NCBI RefSeq assembly: GCF_029227915.1 | Contig: NC_079884.1 | Coordinates: 2,482,001 to 2,546,000, forward strand | Direction of reading: 5' to 3' | From: Hydractinia symbiolongicarpus | Lineage: Eukaryota; Cnidaria; Hydrozoa; Anthoathecata; Hydractiniidae | DNA: 64,000 nt | Shown here: piece after piece, positions 36,501 to 49,600 of the stretch | Layout: each line of letters opens with the position of its first letter | Position numbering within the stretch: position 1 is the first letter of the stretch | Notes under the pieces: generated by a model | The model's database searches: none | Told to the model about the DNA's origin: nothing | What the model saw: the letters and a program-made list of their open reading frames with translations, nothing else | Made by a program: the position numbers and the translations under genes

Positions 36501-36620
36501 ACTGGGCGCTGTGGTAGCGCTTCATTTAAAAATTTAGATAAATAAGTCATTCTTTACCGTGGGACCAATCTTAGCCGTTAGCGCGCGCTAAAGATATAGA
36601 GACAGTTTCAAAAACTCCAC
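33540..36620. repeat. Dimer higher-order repeat, four tandem copies (745-747 bp)
   Basis: TACCGTGGGACCAATCTTAG occurs at 33571, 34317, 35064, 35810 and 36555, i.e. every 745-747 bp. Each dimer also carries GCGCGCTAAAGATATAGAG, CAGATATTCCAAAGTTG, GATTTTGAACTTTGACC, TTCAACGATTACATCAGG, CTTACTGTGAGACC, GTATTTTGCGATATG and ATAAATTTATAAGTGAG. Copies differ by only a handful of bases (for example CGCACC at 34441, TTGTAGCGCTTCATGTG at 35765). This is the most regular and least diverged local array in the window and looks recently expanded. It stops in the deleted unit at 36618. Confidence 0.93.
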
Positions 36621-36783
36621 ACTTTCGTACCAACATGTAATTAGTGATTTTCCTTCGATATTACTAAGTTCTATCGCTTTCAACAGTGAAACGATTGACG
36701 GTGGGAATAGATTGAACTGATTCTGGACTGTGACCTTATAATATGATAAATGAGCCAAGTCTCCAAGGAATAACATTCTTCTT
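36468..36783. repeat. Satellite unit with 53-bp deletion of the inverted-repeat segment
   Basis: At about 36618 AAAACTCCA runs directly into CACTTTCGTACC. The 53 bp that normally hold CATTGACTTTC, the CCGTT/AACGG inverted repeat and TTGCGTCA are gone, and the unit is 316 bp. The shared dinucleotide CA at the join could reflect short microhomology. The four-copy dimer array ends at this point. Confidence 0.9.
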
Positions 36784-37155
36784 AATTTGACATGATTGCA
36801 GGAACTCAGCGATTACACTGGGCGCTGTGGTAGTGCTTCATTTAAAAATTTAGATGAGTAAGTCATTCTTTACTGTGGGACCAATCTTAGCCGTGAGTGC
36901 GCGCTGAAGATATAGAGACAGTTTTAAAAACTCCATTTCATTGACTTTCTAACGTTGTCAATCCGTTTGAGTTACAACGGTTGCGTCACACTTTCATACC
37001 AACATGTATTTAGTTATTTTTTTAAATATTCCTAAGTTGTATCGCTTTCAACAGTTAAACGATTGACTGTGGGACTTAATTGAACTGATTTTGAACTTTG
37101 ACCTTGTAAATGTGATAAATGAGGCATTTTGACTACAAGAAATAACTTTCTTTTT

Positions 37156-39400
37156 AATTTGACATGATTGCTGGAATTCAACGATTACATCAGGCTCTGT
37201 GGTAGCGTTTTATTTAAAAATTTAGATAAATAAGTATTTTCTTACTGTGAGATCAATTCTAACCGTTAGCACCCGCTGAATAAATAGGAACAATTTCAAA
37301 GACTACATTTCAAGGAACTTTCCAGTGGTATAAATCCGTTTGAGTTGCAACGACTGCGTCACATATTCGTACCAACATGTATTTAGCGATAGTATTCGGA
37401 TATTACTAGGTTGCATCGCTTTTAACAGTGAAACGTTTGATTGTGGGACTTAATTGAACTGAGTTTGGACTTTGACCTTATAAATGTGATAAATGAGGCA
37501 ATATGACTGCAAGAAATAACATTCTTCTTAATTTGACATGATTGCTGGAACTCAGCGACTACCCTGGGCGCTGAGGTAGCGCTTTATTTAAAAACTAATA
37601 AAAATAAGTCATTTTATACCGTGGGACCAGTCCTAGCCGTTAGTTCGCGCTGAAGAAATAGAGACATTTTCAAAAACTACATCTCACTGACTTTTTAACG
37701 GTGTCAGTCCGTTTGAGTTACAACGGTTGGGTCACATATTCGTACGAACATGTATGTAGCAATATTTTTTCTGATAATACTAGGTTGCATCGCTCTTAAC
37801 AGTGAAACGATTGACTGTGGGAATTAATTGAACTAACTTTGGACTGTGACCTGTTAAATGTGATAAATGGGACAATTAGACTCCAAGAAATAACATTCTT
37901 CTTAATTTTACGTGATTGCCTGAACTCAGCGATTACATTGGGCGCTGTGGCAGCGCTTCATTTAAAAATTTAGATAAATAAGTCATTCTTTACTGTGGGA
38001 CCAATCCTAGCCGTTATCGCACGCTGAAGAAATAGAGAAAGTTTCAAAAAATCCATTTCATTGATTTTCTAACGGTGTCAATCCGTTTGAGTTACAACGG
38101 TTGCGTCACACATTCGTACCAACATGTATTTAGTGATTTTCTTCCGATATTACTAAGTTGTATCGCTTTCAACAGTGAAACAATTTGACTGTGGGACTTA
38201 ATTGAACTGATTTTGATCTGTGACCTTATAAATGTTATAAGTAAGATAATTGGACTCCAAGAAATAACATTCTTCTTAATTTGACGTGATTGCCTGAACT
38301 CAACGATTACATCAGGCTCTGTGGTAGCGTTTTATTTAAAAATTTAGATAAATAAGTCTTTTCTTACTGTGAGATCAATTCTGGCCGTTAGCACCCGCTG
38401 AATAAATAGGAACAATTTCAAAGACTACATTTCAATGAACTTTCCAGCGGTATAAATCCGTTTGAGTTGCAACGGCTGCGTCACATATTCGTACCAACAT
38501 GTATTTAGCGATAGTATTCGGATATTACTCTGCTGCATCGCTTTTAACAGTGAAACGTTTGATTGTGGGACTTAATTGAACTGATTTTGGACTTTGACCT
38601 TATAAATGTCATGAATGAGGCAATATGACTACAAGAAATAACACTCTTCTTAATTTGACATGATTGCTGGAACTCAGCGATTACCCTGGGCGCTGTGGTA
38701 GCGCTTTATTTAAAAACTAATATAAATAAGTCATTTTATACCGTGGGACCAGTCCTAGCCGTTAGTTCGCGCTGAAGAAATAGAGACATTTTCAAAAACT
38801 ACATCTCACTGACTTTTTAACGGTGTCAGTCCGTTTGTGTTACAACGGTTGGGTCACATATTCGTACCAACATGTATGTAGCGATATTTTTTCTGATAAT
38901 ACTAGGTTGCATCGCTCTTAACAGTGAAACGATTGACTGTGGGACTTAATTGATCTAACTTTGGACTGTGACCTGTTAAATGTGATAAATGAGACAATTG
39001 GACTCCAAGAAACAACATTCTTCTTAATTTGACGTGATTGCCTGAACTCAGCGATTACTTTGGGCGCTGTGGCAGCGCTTCATTTAAAAATTTAGATAAA
39101 TAAGTCATTCTTTACTGTGGGACCAATCCTAGCCGTTATCGCGCGCTGAAGTAATAGAGACAGTTTCAAAAACGCCATTTCATTGACTTTCTAACGGTGT
39201 CAATCCGTTTGAGTTACAACGGTTGCGTCACACATTCGTACCAACATGTATTTAGTGATTTTTTTCAGATATTCCTAAGTTGTATCGCTTTCAACAGTTA
39301 AACGATTGACTGTGGGATTTAATTGAACTGATTTTGAACTTTGACCTTCTAAATGTGATGAATGAGCCATTTTGACTACAAGAAATAACATTCTTTTTAA
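37156..39400. repeat. Three-unit offset duplication (1122 bp)
   Basis: Unit starts 37156 and 38278 head similar three-unit blocks 1122 bp apart. Markers: GTATTCGGATATTACT with GTTTGATTGTGGGAC, AAAACTAATAAAAATAAG or AAAACTAATATAAATAAG, ATTTTATACCGTGGGACC (37611 and 38733), GAGACATTTTCAAAAAC and TTTTTAACGGTGTCAG. The same three-unit set reappears at 46.1, 47.2, 49.1 and 56.9 kb. Confidence 0.82.
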
Positions 39401-41625
39401 TTTGACATGATTGCTGGATTTCAACGATTACATCAGGCTCTGTGGTAGCGTTTTATTTAAAAATTTAGATAAATAAGTCTTTTCTTTCTGTGAGACCAAT
39501 TCTGGCCGTTAGCACCCGCTGAATAAATAGGAACAATTTCAAAGACTACATTTCAATGAATTTTCTAGCGGTATAAATCCGTTTGAGTTACAACGGTTGC
39601 GTCACATATTCGTACCAAAATGTATTTAGCGATTGTATTTGGATATTACTAGGCTGCATCGCTTATAACAGTGAAACATTTGCCTGTGAGACTTAATTGA
39701 ACAGATTTTGGACGTTGACCTGGTAAATGTGATAAATGAGCCAGTTTGACTACAAGAAATAACATTCTTCTGAACTTGACATGATTGCCTCAACTCAGCG
39801 ATTACATTGGGCGCTGTGGTAGCGCTTCATTTAAAAAATTAGATGAATAAGTCATTCTTTACTGTGGGACCAATCCTAGCCGTTATCACGCGCTGAAGAA
39901 ATAGCGACAGTTTCAAAAACTACATTTCATTGTTTTTCTAACAGTATCAATCCGCTTCAGTTACAACAGTTGCGTCACATATTCGTACCAACATGTACTT
40001 ATCGATAGTATTCGGATATTACTAGGTTGCATCGCTTTTGACAGTGAAACGTTTGACTGCGGGACTTAAACGAACTGATTTTGGACTTTGACCTTATAAA
40101 TGTGATAAATGTGCCATTTTGACTACAAGAAATAACATTCTTTTCAATTTGACATGATTGCTGGAATTCAGCGATTACACTGGACCCTGTGGTAGCGATT
40201 CATTTAAAGATTTAGATAAGTAAGTCATTTTTACTGTGGGACCAATCCTAGCCGTTAGCGCGCGCTGAAAATATAGACACAGTTTCAAAAATCCATTTCA
40301 TTAACTTTCTAACGGTGTCAATCCGTTTGCGTTACAACGGTTGCGTCCCACATTCGTACCAACATGTAATTAGTGATTTTCCTTCGATATTACTAAGTTC
40401 TATTGCTTTCAACAGTGAAACGATTGACGGTGGGATTAGATTGAACTGATTCTGGACTGTGACCTTATAATATGATAAATGAGCCAAGTCTCCAAGGAAT
40501 AACATTCTTCTTAATTTGACATGATTGCTGGAATTCAGCGATTACATTAGACTCTGTGGTAGCGCTTTATTTAAAAATTTAGATACATAGGTCTTTTCTT
40601 ACTGTGGGACCAATGCTAGCCGTTAGCGCGCGCTGAAAATATAGAGAAAGTTTCAAAAACTCCATTTCATTGAATTTCTAACGGTGTCAATCCGTTTGAG
40701 TTATAACGGTTGCGTCACACATTCGTACCAACATGTATTTAGTGACTTTTTTTCGACATTACTATGCTGCATCGCTTCTAACAGTGAAACGTTTGACTGT
40801 GGGACTTAATTGAACTGGTTTTGGACTTTGACCTTATAAATGTGATAAATGAGCCAGTTTGACTCCAAGAAATAACATTCTTTTTAGTTTGACATGATTG
40901 TGGGAAATCAGCGATTACATCAGGCTCTGTGGTAGCGCTTATTTACAAAGTTAGATGAATAAGTCATTCTTTACTGTGGGATCAATCCTAGCCGTTATCG
41001 CGCGCTGAAAAAATAGCGACAGTTTCAAAAACTACATTTCATTGAATTTCTAACAGTGTCAACCAGTTTGAGTTACAACGGTTGGGTCACATATTCGTAC
41101 CAACATGTATTTAGCGATATTTGTCAGATAATACTAGGTTGCATCTCTTCTAACAGTGAAACGATTGACTGTGGGACTTAATTGAAGTAACTTTGGACTT
41201 TGACCTGATAAATGTGATAAATGAGCCAGTTTGACTACAAAAAATAACATTCTTCTTAACTTGACATGATTGCCTCAACTCAGCGATTACATTGGGCGCT
41301 GTGGTAGCGCTTCATTTAAAAAATTAGATCAAAAAGTCATTCTTTACTGTGGGACCAATCCTAGCCGTTAGCGCACGCTGAAAATATAGAAACAGTTTCA
41401 AAAATCCATTTCATTGACTTTCTAACGGTGTCAATCCGTTTGAGTTACAACGGTTGCGTCCCACATTCGTACCAACATGCATTTAGTGATTTTCTTCCGA
41501 TATTACTAAGTTCTATCGCTTTCAACAGTCAAACGATTGACGGTGGGAATAGATTGAACTGATTCTGGACTGTGAGGTTATAATATGATAAATGAGCCAA
41601 GTCTCCAAGGAATAACATTCTTTTT
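39400..41625. repeat. Mixed satellite units; source-like partner of 52.07-53.0 kb
   Basis: There is no local tandem higher-order repeat here. Units at 39773, 40513 and 40886 have close partners at 52067 (offset 12294), 52440 and 52813 (offset 11927), sharing TTGTTTTTCTAACAGTATC, GATACATAGGTC and a hybrid unit with CGACATTACTATGCTGC. The unit at 40146 (TGGACCCTGTGG) has no counterpart in the right-hand copy. Confidence 0.78.
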
Positions 41626-44600
41626 AGTTTGACATGATTGCTGGAATTCAGCGATTACATCAGGCTCTGGGGTAGCGCTTTATTTACAAGCTTAGATAAA
41701 TAAGTCTTTTCTCACTGTTGGACCAATCCTAGCCGTTATCGCTAGCTGAAAAAATAGCGACAGTTTCAAAAACTACATCTCACTGATTTTCTAACGGTGT
41801 AAGTCCGTTTGAGTTACAACGGTTGGGTCACATGTTCGTACCAATATGTGTTTAGCGATATTTTTTCTCATATTACTAGGTTGCATCTCTTTTAACAGTG
41901 AAACGACTGATTGCGGGACTTAATTGAACTGATTTTGGACTTTGACCTTATAAATGTGATAAATGAGCCATTTTGACTACAAAAAAAACATTCTTTTTAA
42001 TTTGACATGATTGCTGGAATTCAGCGATAACACTGCACCCTGTGGTAGCGATTCATTTAAAAATTTAGATAAATAAGTCATTTTTACTGTGGGACCAATC
42101 CTAGCCGTTAGCGCGCGCTGAAAATATAGAGACAGTTTCAAAAATCCATTTCATTGACTTTCTAACGGTGTCTATCCGTTTGCGTTACAACGGTTGCGTC
42201 CCACATTCGTACCAACATGTATTTAGTGATTTTCATCCGATATTGCTAAGTTCTATCGCTTTCAACAGTGAAACGATTGACTGTGGGAATAGATTGAACT
42301 GATCCTGGAGTGTGACCTTATAATGTGATCAATGAGCCAAGTCTCCAAGGAATAACATTCTTTCTAATTTTACATGATTGCTGGAATTCAGCAATTACAT
42401 TAGGCTCTGTGGTAGCGCTTTATTTAAAAATTTAGATACATAGGTCTTTTCTTACTGTGGGACCAATGCTAGCCGTTAGCGCGCGCTGAAAATATAGAGA
42501 CAGTTACAAAAACTCCATTTCATTAAAATCCTAACGGTGTTAATCCGTTTGAGTTACAACGGTTGCGTCACACATTCGTACCAACATGTATTTAGTGACT
42601 TTTTTTCGACATTACTAAGTTGTATCGCTTTCAAGAGTGAAACGATTGACTGTGGGAGTTAATTGAACTGATTCTGGACTGTGAGCTTATAAATGTGATA
42701 AATGAGCCAATTGGTCTCCAAGGAATAACATTCTTTTTAATTTGACATGATTGCTGGAATTCAGCGATTACATCAGGGTCTGTGGTAGCGCTTTATTTAC
42801 AAGCTTAGATAAATAAGTCTTTTCTTACTGTGGGACCAATCCTGGCTGTTAGCACGCGCTGAATAAATAGGAACAGTTTCAAAGACTACATTTCAAGGAA
42901 CGTTCTAGCGGTGCAAATCCGTTTGAGTTAGAACTGTTCCGTCACATATTCGTACCAACATGTATTTAGCGATAGTATTCGGATATTACTATGCTGCATC
43001 GCTTCTAACAGTGAAACGTTTGACTGTGGGACTTAATTGAACTGGTTTTGGACTTTGACCTTATAAATGTGATAAATGAGCCAGTTTGACTCCAAGAAAT
43101 AACATTCTTTTTAGTTTAACATGATTGTGGGAAATCAGCGATTACATCAGGCTCTGTGGTAGCGCTTATTTACAAATTTAGATGAATAAGTCATTCTTTA
43201 CTGTGGGACCAATCCTTGCCGTTAGTGTGCGCTGAAGAAATAGAGACAGTCTCAAAAACTACGTGTCATTGACTTTCTAACAGTGTCAATCAGTTTGAGT
43301 TACAACGGTTGGGTCACATATTCGTACGAACATGTATTTAGCAATATTTGTCAGATAATACTAGGTTGCATCGCTTCTAACAGTGAAACGATTGACTGTG
43401 GGACTTAATTGAAGTAACTTTGGACTTTGACCTGATAAATGTGATAAATGAGACAATTGGACTCCAAGAAATCACATTCTTCTTAACTTGACAGGATTGC
43501 CGGAGCTCAGCGATTACAATGGGCGCTGTGGTAGCGCTTCATTTAAAAATTTAGATGAATAAGTCATTCTTTACTGTGGTACCAATCCTAGCCGTTATCG
43601 CTAGCTGAAAAAATAGCGACAGTTTCAAAAACTACATCTCACTGATTTTCTAACGGTGTAAGTCCGTTTGAGTTACAACGGTTGGGTCACATGTTCGTAC
43701 CAACATGTGTTTAGCGATATTTTTTCTCATATTACTAGGTTGCATCTCTTTTAACAGTGAAACGACTGATTGCGGGACTTAATTGAACTGATTTTGGACT
43801 TTGACCTTATAAATGTGATAAATGAGCCATTTTGACTACAAAAAAAACATTCTTTTTAATTTGACATGATTGCTGGAATTCAGCGATAACACTGCACCCT
43901 GTGGTAGCGATTCATTTAAAAATTTAGATAAATAAGTCATTTTTACTGTGGGACCAATCCTAGCCGTTAGCCCGCGCTGAAAATATAGAGACAGTTTCAA
44001 AAATCCATTTCATTGACTTTCTAACGGTGTCTATCCGTTTGCGTTACAACGGTTGCGTCCCACATTCGTACCAACATGTATTTAGTGATTTTCATCCGAT
44101 ATTACTAAGTTCTATCGCTTTCAACAGTGAAACGATTGACTGTGGGAATAGATTGAACTGATTCTGGAGTGTGACCTTATAATGTGATCAATGAGCCAAG
44201 TCTCCAAGGAATAACATTCTTTCTAATTTTACATGATTGCTGGAATTCAGCAATTACATAAGGCTCTGTGGTAGCGCTTTATTTAAAAATTTAGATACAT
44301 AGGTCTTTTCTTACTGTGGGACCAATGCTAGCCGTTAGCGCGCGCTGAAAATATAGAGACAGTTACAAAAACTCCATTTCATTAAAATCCTAACGGTGTT
44401 AATCCGTTTGAGTTACAACGGTTGCGTCACACATTCGTACCAACATGTATTTAGTGACTTTTTTTCGACATTACTAAGTTGTATCGCTTTCAAGAGTGAA
44501 ACGATTGACTGTGGGAGTTAATTGAACTGATTCTGAACTGTGAGCTTATAAATGTGATAAATGAGCCAATTGGTCTCCAAGGAATAACATTCTTTTTAAT

Positions 44601-44660
44601 TTGACATGATTGCTGGAATTCAGCGATTACATCAGGCTCTGTGGTAGCGCTTATTTACAA
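41626..44660. repeat. Five-unit tandem (1859 bp)
   Basis: Unit starts 41626/43485 and 41999/43858 give offset 1859 bp. Markers: ATCGCTAGCTGAAAAAATAG (41739 and 43598), GGTGTAAGTCCG, ACTGCACCCTGTGG, TTTTCATCCGATATT, CATTAAAATCCTAACGG (42521 and 44380) and TTCAAGAGTGAAACG. The second copy breaks off near 44650, where ATCAGGCTCTGTGG switches from a CTTTATTTACAAGCTT continuation to CTTATTTACAAATTTAGATG. Confidence 0.87.
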
Positions 44661-46600
44661 ATTTAGATGAATAAGTCATTCTTTACTGTGGGACAAATCC
44701 TTGCCGTTAGTGTGCGCTGAAGAAATAGAGACAGTCTCAAAAACTACGTTTCATTGACTTTCTAACAGTGTCAATCAGTTTGAGTTACAACGGTTGGGTC
44801 ACATATTCGTACGAACATGTATTTAGCAATATTTGTCAGATAATACTAGGTTGCATCGCTTCTAACAGTGAAACGATTGACTGTGGGACTTAATTGAAGT
44901 AACTTTGGACTTTGACCTGATAAATGTGATAAATGAGACAATTGGACTCCAAGAAATAACATTCTTCTTAACTTGACATGATTTCCGAAGCTCAGCGATT
45001 ACACTGGGCGCTGTGGTAGCGCTTCATTTAAAAATTTAGATAAATAAGTCATTCTTTACTGTGGGACCAGTCCTAGCCGTTTTCGCGCGCTGAAGAAATA
45101 GCGACAGTTTCAAAAACTACATCTCACTGACTTTCTAACGGTGTCAGTCCGTTTGAATTACAACGGTTGGGTCACAAATTCGTACCAACATGTATTTAGC
45201 GATATTTTTTCTGATATTACTATGATGCATTGCATTTAACAGTGAAACGATTGACTGTGGGACTTAATTGAACTAACTTTGGACTGTGACCTGTTAAATG
45301 TGATAAATGAGACAATTGGACTCCAAGAAATAACATTCTTCTTAATTTGACATAATTGCCGGAACTCAGCGATTACACGGGGCGCTGTGGTAGCGCTTCA
45401 TTTAAAAATTTAGATAAAAAAGTCATTCTTTACTGTGGGACCAATCCTAGCCGTTATCGCGCGCTGAAGAAATAGCGACAGTTTCAAAAACTACATCTCA
45501 CTGACTTTCTAACGGTGTCAGTCCGTTTGAGTTACAACGGTTGCGTCACACATTCGTACCAACATGTATTTAGTGATTTTGTTCCGATTTTACTAAGTTG
45601 TATCGCTTTTAACAGTGAAACGATTGACTGTGGGACTTAATTGAACTAACTTTGGACTGTGACCTGTTAAATGTGATAAATGAGACAATGGGACTAGAAG
45701 AAATCACATTCTTCTTAATTTCACGTGATTGCCTGAACTCAGCGATTACATTGGGCGCTGTGGTAGCGCTTCATTTAAAAATTTAGATAATTAAGTCATT
45801 CTTTACTGTGGCACCAATCCTAGCCGTTATCGCGCGTTGAAGATATAGCGACAGTTTCAAAAACTACATTTCATTGACTTTCTAACAGTGTCAATCAGTT
45901 TGAGTTACAACGGTTGGGTCACATATTCGTACCAACATGTATTTATCGATATTTGTCAGATAATACTAGGTTGCATCGCTTTTAACAGTGAAACGTTTGA
46001 TTGTGGGACTTAATTGAACTGAGTTTGGACTTTGACCTTATAAATGTGATAAATGAGGCAATATGACTACAAGAAATAACATTCTTCTTAATTTGACATG
46101 ATTGCTGGAACTCAGCGATTACCCTGAGCGCTGTGGTAGCGCTTTATTTAAAAACTAATAAAAATAAGTCATTCTATACCGTGGGACCAATCCTAGCCGT
46201 TAGTTCGCGCTGAAGAAATAGAGGCATTTTCAAAAACTACATCTCAATGACTTTTTAACGGTGTCAGTCCGTTTGAGTTACAACGATTGGGTCACATATT
46301 CGTACCAACATGTATGTAGCTATATTTCTTCTGATATTACTAGGTTGCATCCCTCTTAACAGTGAAACGATTGACTGTGGGAATTAATTGAACTAACTTT
46401 GGACTGTGACCTGTTAAATGTGATAAATGAGACAATTGGACTCCAAGAAATAACATTCTTCTTAATTTGACGTGATTGCCTGAACTCAGCGATTACATTG
46501 GGCGCTGTGGCAGCGCTTCATTTCAAAATTTAGATAAATAAGTCATTCTTTACTGTGGGACCAATCCTAGCCGTTATCGCGCGCTGAAGAAATAGAGACA
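44660..46600. repeat. Satellite units; copied at 54.0-55.43 kb
   Basis: Units at 44970, 45344, 45717 and 46090 match units at 54300, 54674, 55047 and 55420 at offset 9330 bp. Markers: GATTTCCGAAGCTCAGCG, CCAGTCCTAGCCGTTTTCG, GTCACAAATTCGTACC, ATGATGCATTGCATTTAAC, TTTCACGTGATTGCC and TTTATCGATATTTGTCAG. The match ends just after 46090/55420. Confidence 0.85.
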
Positions 46601-49600
46601 GTTTCAAAAACTCCATTTCATTGACTTTCTAACGGTGTCAATCCGTTTGAGTTACAACGGTTGCGTCACACATTCGTACCAACATATATTTAGTGATTTT
46701 TTTCAGATATTCCTAAGTTGTATCGCTTTCAACAGTGAAACGATTGACTGTGGGACTTAATTGAACTGATTTTGAACTTTGACCTTGTAAATGTGATAAA
46801 TGAGGCATTTTGACTACAAGAAATAACTTTCTTTTTAATTTGACATGATTGCTGGAATTCAACGATTACATCAGGCTCTGTGGTAGCGTTTTTATTAAAG
46901 ATTTAGATAAATAAGTATTTTCTTACTGTGAGATCAATTCTGGCCGTTAGCACCCGCTGAATAAATAGGAACAATTTCAAAGACTACATTTCAATGAACT
47001 TTCCAGCGGTATAAATCCGTTTGAGTTGCAACGGCTGCGTCACATATTCGTACCAACATGTATTTAGCGATAGTATTCGGATATTACTAGGTTGCATCGC
47101 TTTTAACAGTGAAACGTTTGATTGTGGGACTTAATTGAACTGAGTTTGGACTTTGACCTTATAAATGTGATAAATGAGGCAATATGACTACAAGAAATAA
47201 CATTCTTCTTAATTTGACATGATTGCTGGAACTCAGCGATTACCCTGAGCGCTGTGGTAGCGCTTTATTTAAAAACTAATAAAAATAAGTCATTCTATAC
47301 CGTGGGACCAATCCTAGCCATTAGTTCGCGCTGAGGAAATAGAGACATTTTCAAAAACTACATCTCACTGACTTTTTAACGGTGTCAGTCCGTTTGAGTT
47401 ACAACGGTTGGGTCACATATTCGTACCAACATGTATGTAGCTATATTTTTTCTGATATTACTAGGTTGCATCGCTCTTAACAGTGAAACGATTGACTGTG
47501 GGAATTAATTGAACTAACTTTGGACTGTGACCTGTTAAATGTGATAAATGAGACAATTGGACTCCAAGAAATAACATTCTTCTTAATTTGACGTGATTGC
47601 CTGAACTCAGCGATTACATTGGGCGCTGTGGCAGCGCTTCATTTAAAAATTTAGATAAATAAGTCATTCTTTACTGTGGGACCAATCCTAGCCGTTATCG
47701 CGCGCTGAAGAAATAGAGACAGTTTCAAAAACTCCATTTCATTGACTTTCTAACGGTGTCAATCCGTTTGAGTTACAACGGTTGCGTCACACATTCGTAC
47801 CAACATGTATTTAGTGATTTTTTTCAGATATTCCTAAGTTGTATCGCTTTCAACAGTTAAACGATTGACTGTGGGACTTAATTGAACTGATTTTGAACTT
47901 TGACCTTATAAATGTTATAAGTGAGATAATTGGACTCCAAGAAATAACAATCTTTTTAATTTGACATGATTGTGGGAAATCAGCGATTACATCAGGCTCT
48001 GTGGTAGCGCTTTATTTAAAAATTTAGATAAATAAATCTTTTCTTACTGTGGGAATAATCCTGGCCGTTAGCACCCGCTGAATAAATAGGAACAGCTCCA
48101 AAGACTACATTTTGATGAACTTTCTAGCGGTATAAATCCGTTTGAGTTACAACAGTTGCGTCACATATTCGTACCAACATGTATTAAGCGATATTTTTCT
48201 GATATTACTAGGTTGCATCGATTTTAACAGTGAAACGATTGACTCTGGGACTTAATTGAACTGATTTTGGACTGTGACCTTATAAATGTTATAAGTGAGA
48301 CAATTGGACTCCATGAAATAACATTCTTCTTAATTTGACATGATTGCAGGAACTCAGCGATTACACTGGGCGCTGTGGTAGTGCTTCATTTAAAAATTTA
48401 GATGAATAAGTCATTCTTTACTGTGGGACCAATCTTAGCCGTTAGCGCGCGCTGAAGATATAGAGACAGTTTCAAAAACTCCATTTCATTGACTTTCTAA
48501 CGGTGTCAATCCGTTTGAGTTACAACGGTTGCGTTACACATTCGTACCAACATGTATTTAGTGATTTTTTTCAGATATTCCTAAGTTGTATCGCTTTCAA
48601 CAGTGAAACGATTGACTGTGGGACTTAATTGAACTGATTTTGAACTTTGACCTTGTAAATGTGATAAATGAGGCATTTTGACTACAAGAAATAACTTTCT
48701 TTTTAATTTGACATGATTGCTGGAATTCAACGATTACATCAGGCTCTGTGGTAGCGTTTTTATTAAAGATTTAGATAAATAAGTATTTTCTTACTGTGAG
48801 ATCAATTCTGGCCGTTAGCACCCGCTGAATAAATAGGAACAATTTCAAAGACTACATTTCAATGAACTTTCCAGCGGTATAAATCCGTTTGAGTTGCAAC
48901 GGCTGCGTCACATATTCGTACCAACATGTATTTAGCGATAGTATTCGGATATTACTAGGTTGCATCGCTTTTAACAGTGAAACGTTTGATTGTGGGACTT
49001 AATTGAACTGAGTTTGGACTTTGACCTTATAAATGTGATAAATGAGGCAATATGACTACAAGAAATAACATTCTTCTTAATTTGACATGATTGCTGGAAC
49101 TCAGCGATTACCCTGAGCGCTGTGGTAGCGCTTTATTTAAAAACTAATAAAAATAAGTCATTCTATACCGTGGGACCAATCCTAGCCGTTAGTTCGCGCT
49201 GAGGAAATAGAGACATTTTCAAAAACTACATCTCACTGACTTTTTAACGGTGTCAGTCCGTTTGAGTTACAACGGTTGGGTCACATATTCGTACCAACAT
49301 GTATGTAGCTATATTTTTTCTGATATTACTAGGTTGCATCGCTCTTAACAGTGAAACGATTGACTGTGGGAATTAATTGAACTAACTTTGGACTGTGACC
49401 TGTTAAATGTGATAAATGAGACAATTGGACTCCAAGAAATAACATTCTTCTTAATTTGACGTGATTGCCTGAACTCAGCGATTACATTGGGCGCTGTGGC
49501 AGCGCTTCATTTAAAAATTTAGATAAATAAGTCATTCTTTACTGTGGGACCAATCCTAGCCGTTATCGCGCGCTGAAGAAATAGAGACAGTTTCAAAAAC

